In this document: piece after piece, positions 33,003-42,490 of the stretch
Layout of the letters: each line of letters opens with the position of its first letter
How positions within the stretch are numbered: position 1 is the stretch's first letter
From: Promethearchaeota archaeon
GTDB lineage: Archaea > Asgardarchaeota > Lokiarchaeia > Sigynarchaeales > SOKP01
Length of the DNA stretch: 43,990 nucleotides
Reading direction: 5' to 3'
NCBI GenBank assembly: GCA_019057775.1
Contig: JAHLWT010000089.1
Coordinates: 1 to 43,990, forward strand
The notes under the pieces: model-generated
What the model was told of the DNA's origin: nothing
Seen by the model: only the letters and a program-made list of their open reading frames with translations
Databases searched by the model: none
Made by a program: the position numbers and the translations under genes

Positions 33003-36000
33003 TTATGTCGGTGTTGCTCGTTTTTTCATAAATACATAAACACCAGCTATTACTGCGACTCCCCCGACTATCGATATAACAACAATAGTTATTATTACAC
33101 CCGGTTCTAAGCCGCTTGGTACACTCTTGATTACCGTGACACTTTCGGATGCTTCATTTCCAGCGAGATCTCTAGCATAGAATGTAATGGTAACCTCTCC
33201 TTGGGATAAAGCTGTCCATGCTGTTTGGTTAAAAATGGTGTTGTCTGTTATGGTGTAAGTAGTTACTCCCCCATCAAATGAATACCATATCGAGTCCAAA
33301 TTGACCTCTGTGATGGTTATATTGAACAAGGGTGCATTTTTGCCAAATCTATCTCCTTCAACAGGTGAATTGATTACGATAATTGGAGCTGTAGCATCTT
33401 TCATGATCGAGACTTCAGCAGAGCCAACATGACCGAGTGTATCATTCGCATAGAATTTCAGAATGACTGCCCCTTCAGCTACCGCATTCCACGCAGATTG
33501 GTCTAATGTCCCATTTGCCGTAAACGTGTAATTATTTAGGCCTCCATCAAGCGTATACCACATCGTATCAATGTAATCATCAATTATTCTCACGTTGAAG
33601 GAAGGAGCACTACTCCCAAAATATTCACCTGAGGCTGGCGAATTGATATAAACGGTAGGGGCTTCATAATCTTTTGTTATATCCACTCCTGCAGATCCAA
33701 CATGTCCTAAATCATCAATTGCATGAAACGTTAGTGTGACATTACCCTCAGGCACAGCATCCCACGCATCTTGATCAATCGTACCATTATCTGTAAAAAG
33801 ATAAGTAGTTAATCCACCATCAAACGTATACCATGTCTCATCTAAGTAGTCATCAGTGATTCTCACGTTGAAAGAGGGAGCATCACTGCCAAATATATCG
33901 TCCGGATCTGGTGAATTGATATAGACGGTAGGAATTTCATTATCTTTTATTATAAGAACCTCAGCAGATGAGATATTTCCAGGTATATCGCTGGCATAAA
34001 AAGTTAGAGTAATGCTACCTTCTGGTGCCGCATCCCACGCGGATTGATCTATCGAGCCATTTACAGTGAACGTATAATTATTCAATCCACTATCAAGCGT
34101 ATACCACATTTCATCCAAATAATCATCGGTGATTCTCATGTTAAAAGAGGGGGCAATACTACCAAATACGTCACCGGGATCAGGTGAATTAATCGTTATA
34201 GATGGTGTTCCGTCCTCTGCTATTGGGAAATGATCTTTACTTCCGGGAGAACCGCTTATGTTATATGGATGATCAACAATTCCATCATTGGGACTAATAT
34301 CTGGGCTAGTCCAATTATCCCAGTAATTACCAATTGTACTACTGTTCCATTTGTTATCAGTTCCCTCATCGACAGCATGTTTTCCATTCTTCAAAAAGAA
34401 ATTTTCATAGATTGAGTTATTTTCATTATTTGAATCGATGATCATTCCCCGAGTATTATTATATAAGACATTGTTGGTAAAATTATTGAAATCGGATTGA
34501 TCCTTTAAATATATCCCTATATCAAGATTATAGCTTATGGTGTTTCCCGAAATAGTATTATTAAGACTTCTATAGTAAAAATAAATTCCAATTTCCCCAT
34601 TATAATTTATAGTGTTTTCTGAGATAATATTGTCATGACATTCATCTATTTCTATGCCATCAAGCTCGTTGTTGTTGATAGTATTTCCCGTAATATTATT
34701 AAAAGAACATAAGTCATATATATACATCCCGTCGTTAGAATTACCGTTTGCGGTGTTTCCTGTGATGCTATTATAATTGCAATTATAATTTAGATATATT
34801 CCATAATCATTTCCGTTTGCGGTGTTTCCTCCGATAAAATTGTTGTCACAAGAGTTTCCTAAACTGATCCCATCATAATTATCATTTACGGTGTTTCCCG
34901 AAATCGTGTTATTATGACAGTCAGAATATAAATATATCCCGTAATCAGTATTACCGTTTACGATGTTTCCCGTAATGTTATTATAATCACAATCAATCTC
35001 AAGATAAATCCCATCATGGTCGTTATCGTTTACGGTGTTTCCCGAAATTTTATTATTATCACATTCATCATAAATATAAATCCCCTCATACGTGTTATTA
35101 TTTACGGTGTTTCCCGAAATGGTGTTATTATCACATTCAGTATCAAAATATATCCCGTAATTGTTACCGTTTACAGTGTTTCCCGTAATTTTATTATAAT
35201 CGCAATCACTATAAAGATAAATCCCCTCATTGTTGTTATCGTTTACGGTGTTTCCTGAGATTGTATTGTTATCGCAATAATCGTATAAATATATCCCTAC
35301 GTAATTATTTCCGCTTGCGGTATTTCCCGAGATTGTATTGTTATTACAACCATCAAATAGACTAATTCCATTTTCACCAACGTTATCACTACAATTGTTA
35401 TTGATTAACCGAGAATTATTTACATTTTCCAAGGTTATTCCGTGGTCATTACCATTATAAAGAATACAATTCTGGATAATGAAAAAGCTATTAGAGTTAA
35501 TGATCTCAATACAATTTACCATTCCAAAGCCATTTATAATGAGGTTATCGATTACGTACGGATCAGACCATGTCCCTGAACCGGAACACCACGATTGACT
35601 AACTGCCCAAGTCCAATTATATGCACCCGCACCGATGGCAGTTCCGTTAATGAAGATTGGTTCTAGCAGTGTAGGTGACGTGCAATAATTGTCTTCTATA
35701 ATATTATCTAACGAATTAAATTCATAAATACAAAACCCATTATCCATTAATGTATTTTCTGTGACTGTATTGTTATTACTTCGATCGAGCAAAATCCCTA
35801 ACTCATTTCTATTTATTGTATTGTTTTTAATCGTGTTGTTATCGGTATTGGATAATTCTATTCCGTGCTGATCGTTATCATTTACAGTATTGTTGATAAT
35901 GACATTGAAATGACAAGTAGTTAAGTAAATCCCGCGCTGATTGTTATTATTTACAATATTTTCTGTAATATTATTATATTCAGACCCAGTGTTCAAATAA

Positions 36001-37082
36001 ATTCCAGCAGCCCTATTGTTAGACGCATTATTATCTATGATTGTATTATCACCACAATTTGTATGAAGTCTTATGCCATTATCATTATTAGATACATTAT
36101 TTCCTGAGATTATGTTAAAATCACCATATGAATATACTTGAATGCCCTCGCTAGGGTTGTTATTTGCGGTATTTCCTATGACTCGATTATAATCGCAATA
36201 TTCATTAAGATCTATACCTTCATCTACATTATCGTTTGCGATGTTTCCTTGAATGGTATTATTATCACTGGACTTTAGATATATTCCATCATGATTTAGC
36301 GAGACATTATTACCTATTATGGTATTATTATCGCAACCATCATTTAAATTGATGCCATAATAATTAACGTTTTCGTTCGCAGTGTTATTTATGATATTAT
36401 TATTATCACTATTAGTGTTTAAAGTGATACCATGGTATAAGGTATTGTAAGAGGCGTTATTCTGCGTTATATTATTATAATGACAATTTGTTTGCAACAT
36501 TATTCCCACATGGTAATTTGAATTCACTGAGTTATTAAAAATTAGAGTTTCATTACTATTTCTTAAGAAAACTCCATACGTATTCCCCTCGATAGTATTA
36601 TTAATTATTGCTACATTCTTACTCTCATAAAGACATATTCCTGACTTCCAGGTGTCTGCTCCAGTACTCGAAGTTAAATTATTAGAATATATTTGACCCT
36701 TACTTGAGTTTACCAGTTTTATGCTACCATTATTCAGGTAATAGACACTTGGACCTGCAACAGCATCATAAATGGTGCAATTCCTAATTATAAATTCCTC
36801 ATCATTGGAATTATTTATTAAAATGCCGCTTCCTGTAGGTGATGCGCTAGCGTCAATAGTTACATTTTCAATGACATACTTACCGTTAACTAATTTGCAC
36901 CATGGTTCAGCAAGAGTATCCGTCCAATTGTTATCAACATGTATAAACGATACACTGGCTGATTGTCTTGGAATGCTTAATTCAGTCTTAACTTCCGAGT
37001 TAAAATTGAATAAATTATTTGGTACGACAGCAATCAATAATCCTATAACTAGAAAGGCTATTTTTTTTAATTTAGATTTCAT
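33003..37082 (-). CDS. Large secreted beta-helix protein with C-terminal anchor
   Basis: A 1359-residue surface protein. Residues 1-27 form a signal peptide (FLVIGLLIAVVP). Two NosD-type right-handed beta-helix domains follow. The first is about 45-470. The second begins with its own cap, SWCSGSGTWSDPYVIDN, near residue 495 and runs to about 930, ending in the NosD-like cap GNYWDNW...DGIVDHPYNISG. Coils are 23-24 residues, of the form GIYLYSDCDNNTISGNTVND. Four 91-residue Ig-like repeats (NSP...FG..APSFNVRITDDYLD) lie at about 960-1320. The end is one membrane helix (VIITIVVISIVGGVAVIAGV) and the tail KKRATPT. It is probably outside the cell, anchored in the membrane. NosD is a copper-insertion protein, but no nos genes are present and the role here is more likely structural or carbohydrate binding. 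Confidence 0.9.
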   Translation of the reverse strand: MKSKLKKIAFLVIGLLIAVVPNNLFNFNSEVKTELSIPRQSASVSFIHVDNNWTDTLAEPWCKLVNGKYVIENVTIDASASPTGSGILINNSNDEEFIIRNCTIYDAVAGPSVYYLNNGSIKLVNSSKGQIYSNNLTSSTGADTWKSGICLYESKNVAIINNTIEGNTYGVFLRNSNETLIFNNSVNSNYHVGIMLQTNCHYNNITQNNASYNTLYHGITLNTNSDNNNIINNTANENVNYYGINLNDGCDNNTIIGNNVSLNHDGIYLKSSDNNTIQGNIANDNVDEGIDLNEYCDYNRVIGNTANNNPSEGIQVYSYGDFNIISGNNVSNNDNGIRLHTNCGDNTIIDNNASNNRAAGIYLNTGSEYNNITENIVNNNNQRGIYLTTCHFNVIINNTVNDNDQHGIELSNTDNNTIKNNTINRNELGILLDRSNNNTVTENTLMDNGFCIYEFNSLDNIIEDNYCTSPTLLEPIFINGTAIGAGAYNWTWAVSQSWCSGSGTWSDPYVIDNLIINGFGMVNCIEIINSNSFFIIQNCILYNGNDHGITLENVNNSRLINNNCSDNVGENGISLFDGCNNNTISGNTASGNNYVGIYLYDYCDNNTISGNTVNDNNNEGIYLYSDCDYNKITGNTVNGNNYGIYFDTECDNNTISGNTVNNNTYEGIYIYDECDNNKISGNTVNDNDHDGIYLEIDCDYNNITGNIVNGNTDYGIYLYSDCHNNTISGNTVNDNYDGISLGNSCDNNFIGGNTANGNDYGIYLNYNCNYNSITGNTANGNSNDGMYIYDLCSFNNITGNTINNNELDGIEIDECHDNIISENTINYNGEIGIYFYYRSLNNTISGNTISYNLDIGIYLKDQSDFNNFTNNVLYNNTRGMIIDSNNENNSIYENFFLKNGKHAVDEGTDNKWNSSTIGNYWDNWTSPDISPNDGIVDHPYNISGSPGSKDHFPIAEDGTPSITINSPDPGDVFGSIAPSFNMRITDDYLDEMWYTLDSGLNNYTFTVNGSIDQSAWDAAPEGSITLTFYASDIPGNISSAEVLIIKDNEIPTVYINSPDPDDIFGSDAPSFNVRITDDYLDETWYTFDGGLTTYLFTDNGTIDQDAWDAVPEGNVTLTFHAIDDLGHVGSAGVDITKDYEAPTVYINSPASGEYFGSSAPSFNVRIIDDYIDTMWYTLDGGLNNYTFTANGTLDQSAWNAVAEGAVILKFYANDTLGHVGSAEVSIMKDATAPIIVINSPVEGDRFGKNAPLFNITITEVNLDSIWYSFDGGVTTYTITDNTIFNQTAWTALSQGEVTITFYARDLAGNEASESVTVIKSVPSGLEPGVIITIVVISIVGGVAVIAGVYVFMKKRATPT
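33117..34206 (-). repeat. Four 273-bp repeats encoding Ig-like domains
   Basis: Four tandem units of 91 codons. The matching points GAATTGATA at 33640 and 33913 are exactly 273 nt apart. Units 1-3 share APSFNVRITDDYLD-type sequence; the last unit is more diverged (APLFNITITEVNLD). Confidence 0.8.
34630..35350 (-). repeat. Cys-bearing beta-helix coils with three-coil periodicity
   Basis: About eleven coils in a row carry Cys at the same position (CNNN, CDNN, CDYN, CDNN, CDNN, CDYN, CHNN, CDNN, CNYN, CSFN, CHDN). Single coils are 69-72 nt. Every third coil has the variant (D/N)YNxITGN; these variant coils lie 213 and 210 nt apart (TTTCC at 35179, 34966 and 34756), showing a higher-order three-coil unit. 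Confidence 0.7.
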
Positions 37083-37192
37083 TTCAAATTTCCTAAATTT
37101 ATTATTATTTAATTTTAAGCTGAACTCATTAATAAGTATTTGATTCTTATTTGCAACTCTGACATTTTTGACATCAAAAACTACTTAAAATT

Positions 37193-37204
37193 AAAAAAAA
37201 AAAA
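37193..37204 (-). terminator. T12 run after the second beta-helix gene
   Basis: Twelve A on the plus strand (T12 on the coding strand) begin 20 nt after the stop codon of the 861-residue protein. It separates this gene from the larger paralogue downstream on the same strand. Confidence 0.5.
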
Positions 37205-37224
37205 GATATAAACTTAGATATGAG

Positions 37225-39810
37225 TTATGCTGGTGCTGCCCGTTTTTTAATGAAAACGTATACAACAGAAACTACTGCTACTCCGCCAAGTATGGACGCA
37301 ACAATAATCATAATTACTCCCATGTCAGGTCCATCAGCTGAAATGCTCTTTATTACCCCTACGCTTTCGGATGCCTCATTTCCTAACGTATCATTGGCAT
37401 AGAAAGTAATTGTAACGTCTCCTTCAGGCAAAACTGTCCATGCTGTTTGATTAAATGGAGCATTAATTCCTATAGCATAAGTAGTTATTCCACCATCGTA
37501 AGAATACCAAATCGAGTCTAAATGATCATCTGTAACTGTTATATTAAAGGGAGGTCCATTTTTACCAAATTCGTCGCCTTCAGTCGGAGAATTAATTACG
37601 ATGATTGGAGCTGTAGCATCTTTTAGGATGGAAACCCCCGCAGTTCCGATATATCCTGGTATATCGCTTGCGTAGAATTGAAGTGTCATACCCCCATCAG
37701 ATATAGAATCCCACGCGGATTGATCAATAATTCCATCTGCCGTAAATGTATAGTTGCTTAAACCTCCATCTATGGTATACCACATTGAAATTAAATAATC
37801 GTCCGTGATTGTCACATCGAATGAGGGAGCATCTACTCCAAATGTTCCATTCGTAGTAGGTGAAGTAATCGTTATCAATGGTGCACCGTCCTCTGCTATT
37901 GGCAAATAATCTTTAGTTCCCGCAGTACCGCTTATGTTATATGGATGATCTACGATTCCGTCATTAGGGTTCACATCTGGACCAGTCCAATTATCCCAAT
38001 AGTTACCAATTGTTGTGATATTCCATTTATTGTCAATTCCATCATCGAATGCATGCTTAACATTCTTTAAAAAGAAATTTTCATAGATTGAGTTATTATC
38101 ACCATTATCAATATTTACTCCGATAGTATTATTATACAATATATTTTCAGTGAGAGTGTTATTATTAGAAAAATCAAATATTCCTATTCCGTTTAATCCA
38201 TTGTAGCTTACGACATTGTTTAAAATAGTGTTATTGCTAGAATAATCATATATCTCTATTCCGATTTCTTCGTTGTAAGTTGCGATATTGTTTAAAATGG
38301 TATTATTCTGGGAGTACCAATGCAAAGATATCCCATAATAACCAGTACTATTAACGAAGTTGTTCGAAATCGTGTTATAACCACTATAATCATAAAGGTA
38401 TATCCCATTATTCGTGTTATTGTTTGCGGTATTCCCAGAGATGACATTTTTATTACATAACTCCTCCATAGATATCCCTGAATCTCCGTTATTGTTTACA
38501 ATGTTTCCAGAGATATTATTGTTCACACACTCAATTCGTAAATATATCCCTGAATCTCCGTTATCATTTGCGATGTTTCCTACTATATCATTATTATTAC
38601 AATTATCATCAAGAAATATTCCAGAACCATCATTATTGCTTATCCTGTTTTCAAAAATGTTTTGGAATGAACTATTAGCTACGTAAAGACCATTCCCCGA
38701 ATTCTTATAAATTTCATTCCCAAAAACCGAGTTATTAATACAAAAATCGTCTATTTCTATTCCATTATCAGCATTGTTATAAACATCGTTATTCGAGATA
38801 GTATTATTGTTGCTACGATCTTCTACATCAATTCCATCACCGGTGTTATTAAAGATATTATTTTCGGAGAAGTTAATAAATATACAATCGTCGGCAAATT
38901 TCACCCCATCTCCCCATTCACTTAAGATATTATTGTATACAGTATTTTCTGTAAAATTACTGTACGACATATCATCTATCCTTATACCGATATCATTAAA
39001 ATATGCTACATTTTCAGTAAAACTTATTTGAGTACTATTATCTATATTAAATCCATTATCAGAGTTGTTATGGGCGACATTATTTGAAATTGCTAGATTA
39101 GAACAATTTTCTATTGCAAATCCATCCCAGCCATTAAACGAAAAATTATTATGTATAATTTGACCGTTCGTAGTATTATAAACCATGACACCATAGAAAT
39201 TAATATCAAAAATCTCGTTTTCAATAATGTCAATAAAATCACAATTCTCTGATAAAATACCTTCTTGAGGATGGTCATATATCGTATTGTTTACTATTTG
39301 TATGTAAGAAGTGTTGTTTAAATGGATACCTTTACTTAGATGATATATTGTATTATTTATTATCTGACCTTTAGTTGTATTACTCAAAAAAATCCCTGCC
39401 ATAACGATAGAATTTGATTTTGAAGTATCAAAGGTGATATTACAATTTCTTATCGTAAAATAAGAAGAATTTGAGTTTATGATACGAATACCATCTGCTC
39501 GACGATACATCTTTAAATTATGGCCTCTAATTAAATACGGATCTAATTGGGTTCCTGAACCAGAGCACCAAGGTTGAGTTTGTGCCCAAGCCCAATTATT
39601 AGGGCTACCTGGACTGTCGTCTATAGTTATATTGGTATATGTCCCTGATAACTTTAAAATATCCTCATTTTCTTCGAGCTTGAGATAACTATGGTTGGAT
39701 GATAGGTATTGACGATTTAGATAAGTATTTCCAAGAAATATAGTAGTAATTACCCATAAAAAGGTTAATAAGAAAAAAACCCTTTTCATTCTTTTTTTAT
39801 TAAATATCAT
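37225..39810 (-). CDS. Secreted beta-helix protein with C-terminal anchor, paralogue
   Basis: An 861-residue paralogue of the preceding gene in the window. It has a signal peptide (VFFLLTFLWVITTIFLG), a cap (AWAQTQPWCSGSGTQLDPYL), one NosD-type beta-helix of roughly 25 coils, the same NosD-like end cap (GNYWDNWTGPDVNPNDGIVD), two 91-residue Ig-like repeats, one C-terminal membrane helix (GVIMIIVASILGGVAVVSVV) and the tail KKRAAPA. Its last Ig-like repeat matches the last repeat of the larger protein (PIIVINSP.EGD.FGKN), so the pair arose by duplication, followed by repeat gain or loss. It is expected to be anchored at the cell surface. M1 and M8 are possible starts. The two genes have separate poly-T ends, so they may be transcribed separately. 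Confidence 0.9.
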   Translation of the reverse strand: MIFNKKRMKRVFFLLTFLWVITTIFLGNTYLNRQYLSSNHSYLKLEENEDILKLSGTYTNITIDDSPGSPNNWAWAQTQPWCSGSGTQLDPYLIRGHNLKMYRRADGIRIINSNSSYFTIRNCNITFDTSKSNSIVMAGIFLSNTTKGQIINNTIYHLSKGIHLNNTSYIQIVNNTIYDHPQEGILSENCDFIDIIENEIFDINFYGVMVYNTTNGQIIHNNFSFNGWDGFAIENCSNLAISNNVAHNNSDNGFNIDNSTQISFTENVAYFNDIGIRIDDMSYSNFTENTVYNNILSEWGDGVKFADDCIFINFSENNIFNNTGDGIDVEDRSNNNTISNNDVYNNADNGIEIDDFCINNSVFGNEIYKNSGNGLYVANSSFQNIFENRISNNDGSGIFLDDNCNNNDIVGNIANDNGDSGIYLRIECVNNNISGNIVNNNGDSGISMEELCNKNVISGNTANNNTNNGIYLYDYSGYNTISNNFVNSTGYYGISLHWYSQNNTILNNIATYNEEIGIEIYDYSSNNTILNNVVSYNGLNGIGIFDFSNNNTLTENILYNNTIGVNIDNGDNNSIYENFFLKNVKHAFDDGIDNKWNITTIGNYWDNWTGPDVNPNDGIVDHPYNISGTAGTKDYLPIAEDGAPLITITSPTTNGTFGVDAPSFDVTITDDYLISMWYTIDGGLSNYTFTADGIIDQSAWDSISDGGMTLQFYASDIPGYIGTAGVSILKDATAPIIVINSPTEGDEFGKNGPPFNITVTDDHLDSIWYSYDGGITTYAIGINAPFNQTAWTVLPEGDVTITFYANDTLGNEASESVGVIKSISADGPDMGVIMIIVASILGGVAVVSVVYVFIKKRAAPA
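37345..37885 (-). repeat. Two 273-bp repeats encoding Ig-like domains
   Basis: Two tandem 91-codon units of the same family as those at 33117-34206. The promoter-distal unit corresponds to the last unit of the larger paralogue. Confidence 0.75.
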
Positions 39811-40017
39811 TTTTTATTAAACCCTTCTTGTTAAGATTGTTACTAATAATTAGATGAATATATATTATTTTAATGTTTTAATAAATTTGTATTTAATCAT
39901 GTAATTCTTGTTTAATTCAAACATTACATTCACGCTACCTTTCTGATTATATTTGATTCTTAAGAGTAAAGAATAGTATAATGAGTGTAAGAGAAAGCCA
40001 ATTTAGAGATGAAACAA

Positions 40018-40386
40018 TTAATCTTCTTCTTCAAATTTCCACTCTGGATTTTCGAGCGGAATTTTCTTTGGAATTCCTAATATATCTCCTTTATCTAAAT
40101 CGAGTTCTTTAAGCCTATCTAAGAACATTTTATTTTCAAAATTAGGAATTTGATTAATTAGATGTGGTTTTGGAATTAAGTTGAGGGGAGCATGATTAAG
40201 ATTTAATCTTTTATTAGTCAATTCATTCACTAAATTATCTTTTAACTTTAAGTTTTTCTTGAAGAATGGGTTTTCTATTTTCAAAAAATTCTCTTTTATC
40301 TCATGTACTTTCTTCATTGGCACAGTAGCTCTCATCATACTACACGTAGGGCAGTTTATTTCATCTAAACCATGAATGCAAGTCAT
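40018..40386 (-). CDS. Small unknown protein with N-terminal Cys/His motif
   Basis: A 122-residue protein of unknown function. The first 15 residues contain C-x-H-x6-C-x2-C (Cys3, His5, Cys12, Cys15 in CIHGLDEINCPTC), a plausible metal-binding knuckle. The rest is rich in Lys, Leu and Asn without a clear domain (helix up to about residue 60, then a Pro-containing, probably extended part) and ends in an acidic tail EEED. No membrane helix or signal peptide is visible. It lies about 230 nt from the divergent acyl-CoA synthetase gene and 207 nt upstream of the beta-helix gene on the same strand. Confidence 0.7.
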   Translation of the reverse strand: MTCIHGLDEINCPTCSMMRATVPMKKVHEIKENFLKIENPFFKKNLKLKDNLVNELTNKRLNLNHAPLNLIPKPHLINQIPNFENKMFLDRLKELDLDKGDILGIPKKIPLENPEWKFEEED

Positions 40387-40613
40387 TTTTTCTAATCCTC
40401 AAAAATAATTCAATTTCTAACTACATATTTCGAATTAATCGTATCATTTAATTTTTTTTATTATAATTTCTAAAATAGAGAATTACTCAAGACTGATTCA
40501 TATCTAAAAGGCTCTTAATTTTTATTATAAAATTTATAAATTTAAACCAATTAAATTTAATATTTGCTAATAAAATTTAAAATTGTAATCTAATAAATCT
40601 TAAGAAGTAAAGA

Positions 40614-42389
40614 GTGAAAAAAATGGCAGGATGGCAAGTAAATGAGGAAAAGGCTTGGTTTCATAAATGGTGGCCGGAAAAGACACCAAAGAATTACTCC
40701 TTTGAGAAACTCTCGTTAGGAGAATTTTTTGAAAGACAAAGAAAGAAATATGCTAATGACAATATGATGTGGTTTTTAGAATCTTGGATGACGTACGAAG
40801 AAGCTGGTAAAGCAATAGATTCATTGGCGACGGCGCTTAATGATCTCGGTGTGAAAAAAGGAGATGTGGTTGCATTTTTAATGCCTAATAGTTTCCAATA
40901 TGTAATCTGCTTCTATGCAGTAACCAAACTAGGAGTAATTGCCACTGGTGTAAATCCAACATATAAACCATTAGAAATATTACACCATTTAAAACTAACT
41001 GGTGCAAAAACCCTGATCGTTTTAGATGCATTATACAATGAATTAGCCCGTCCAATTATCAAAAAAACGGATATAGAAATGGTCATTTATACAAACGTTG
41101 CTGACCTTGCTTCTGGTCTTTCAGGCTTGAAAAAGGGGTTAGGAAAACTGATTGGTAATATTCCAAAGGGAAAAGTAGATTTTCCAAATGCAATTAAATT
41201 CTTAGATCTCCTTAATACAGAACCAAATCTTCCCGATGTGAAGTTTGATCCTACTGAACACACAGCCACATATATAATGACTGGTGGAACAACAGGTGTG
41301 CCAAAATCGACTATTTTAACTCATTTCAATTTGGTCTCTAATGCTACGCAAGCAATGTTATGGGTGGGAGGAGAAGATCCAGGTGTAGGAGATATTGGAG
41401 CATTACCATTATTTCATTCATTTGCAATGACAGCAGTAATGAACGTAGCAATTGCTTTAGGTGGATGGATCATGCTGTTTCCACGACCACCTCCGACAGA
41501 AGTATTTTTAAAGGAAATTACTCACATCCCTGCCCCGAAGGGACTTTTTTATGCTGGAGCAGAGATATTATTTAAACGTATCGCTGATTTTCCTCATCTT
41601 GAGAAATTTCCCGGTTTAATGGGCAGGCTGAAGTTATGTATATCTGGTGCTGGACCATTACATGCTCCCGTACAGCAAGCGTTTCAGAAAAATACTGGTG
41701 GAAGAATAGTAGAGGGCTATGGTCTTTCAGAAGCAAGTCCAATTGTAAGTGCAGGGAATTTGTTTGGTGAGAGTCCAGTAGGTGTACTTGGGATGCCAAT
41801 GACTGGCACTGATTGGGGAATCTTTGATGTAGACGATTTTGAGAAGGGACCAATCGCAGTTGGGTTACCGGGATCTAAGTATGGAGAGGAAAATAGTGGA
41901 GAATTATGTGTTTGCGGACCTCAAGTTATGAAAGGTTACCTAAATCAACCAGAGGAAACAGCTGATACTTTAAAAAAGTGGGATGGTAGAACATGGCTTC
42001 TCACTGGTGATATTGGTTTTATGAATGAGGATGGAACGGTTGCTCTAAGAGACAGAAAGAAGCAATTAATAAAAGTTGCAGGACATTCAGTTTTTCCCGC
42101 AGAAGTTGAGACAATGCTTATGAGTCATGAAGCTGTTTCTGAAGCTGCTGTTGCAGGCCTTCCAGATCCTAAAGGAAAAGTCGGAGAAATAACAAAGGCT
42201 TGGGTTGCCTTAAAACCGAAATATTCAGGTAAAATAACAACTGATCAATTAATAGCTTGGACTGAGAAAAACATGACCAAGTGGAAATGTCCCGCAATTA
42301 TAGAGTTTATCGATGAAGTTCCTAAAAATATTTTAGGAAAAATACAACGACGGGTCTTACAAGAAGCTGATCCATTATTTAAGAAGTAA
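40614..42389 (+). CDS. AMP-forming acyl-CoA synthetase (fatty-acid CoA ligase type)
   Basis: A 591-residue member of the ANL superfamily. The phosphate-binding loop is MTGGTTGVPKSTILTH, the adenine-binding motif is EGYGLSEASP, the hinge region is LTGDIGFMNEDGTVALRDRK, and the C-terminal catalytic-lysine region is VPKNILGKIQRRVL. It activates a carboxylic acid with ATP and CoA; overall length and motif spelling fit medium- to long-chain fatty-acid ligases. Substrate specificity is inference. The start is a GTG at 40614 with an ATG at 40623 (MAGWQ) as an alternative. T8 at 42391-42398 ends the transcript. The MFS gene that follows is about 100 nt away on the same strand. Confidence 0.92.
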   Translation: MKKMAGWQVNEEKAWFHKWWPEKTPKNYSFEKLSLGEFFERQRKKYANDNMMWFLESWMTYEEAGKAIDSLATALNDLGVKKGDVVAFLMPNSFQYVICFYAVTKLGVIATGVNPTYKPLEILHHLKLTGAKTLIVLDALYNELARPIIKKTDIEMVIYTNVADLASGLSGLKKGLGKLIGNIPKGKVDFPNAIKFLDLLNTEPNLPDVKFDPTEHTATYIMTGGTTGVPKSTILTHFNLVSNATQAMLWVGGEDPGVGDIGALPLFHSFAMTAVMNVAIALGGWIMLFPRPPPTEVFLKEITHIPAPKGLFYAGAEILFKRIADFPHLEKFPGLMGRLKLCISGAGPLHAPVQQAFQKNTGGRIVEGYGLSEASPIVSAGNLFGESPVGVLGMPMTGTDWGIFDVDDFEKGPIAVGLPGSKYGEENSGELCVCGPQVMKGYLNQPEETADTLKKWDGRTWLLTGDIGFMNEDGTVALRDRKKQLIKVAGHSVFPAEVETMLMSHEAVSEAAVAGLPDPKGKVGEITKAWVALKPKYSGKITTDQLIAWTEKNMTKWKCPAIIEFIDEVPKNILGKIQRRVLQEADPLFKK

Positions 42390-42390
42390 C

Positions 42391-42398
42391 TTTTTTTT
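42391..42398 (+). terminator. T8 run after the acyl-CoA synthetase gene
   Basis: Eight T residues begin 2 nt after the stop codon, followed by a second T5 tract at 42404-42408. This suggests that the MFS gene downstream has its own promoter. Confidence 0.5.
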
Positions 42399-42490
42399 CT
42401 ATCTTTTTGTAAATTAGTCTAAAATATAAAATTCACATCAATGTGGATTGATTTTATAAAGTTTTGATGTAACCTATAATTAAAATTTAC

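Noticed and set aside
35016..35258. Plus-strand open frame of 80 codons inside the beta-helix gene
   Set aside because: It is the antisense shadow of the repeat coils, with the same period and hydrophobic low-complexity content.
34630..36500. Regular 69-72 nt repeats that could suggest a CRISPR array
   Set aside because: The repeats are in frame, vary at many positions and encode beta-helix coils of a long open frame; there are no unique spacers between identical repeats and no cas genes.
33003..37082. Copper-insertion protein NosD of nitrous oxide reduction
   Set aside because: Only the beta-helix and cap type are shared; the membrane anchor, the Ig-like repeats and the absence of nos genes argue against that role.
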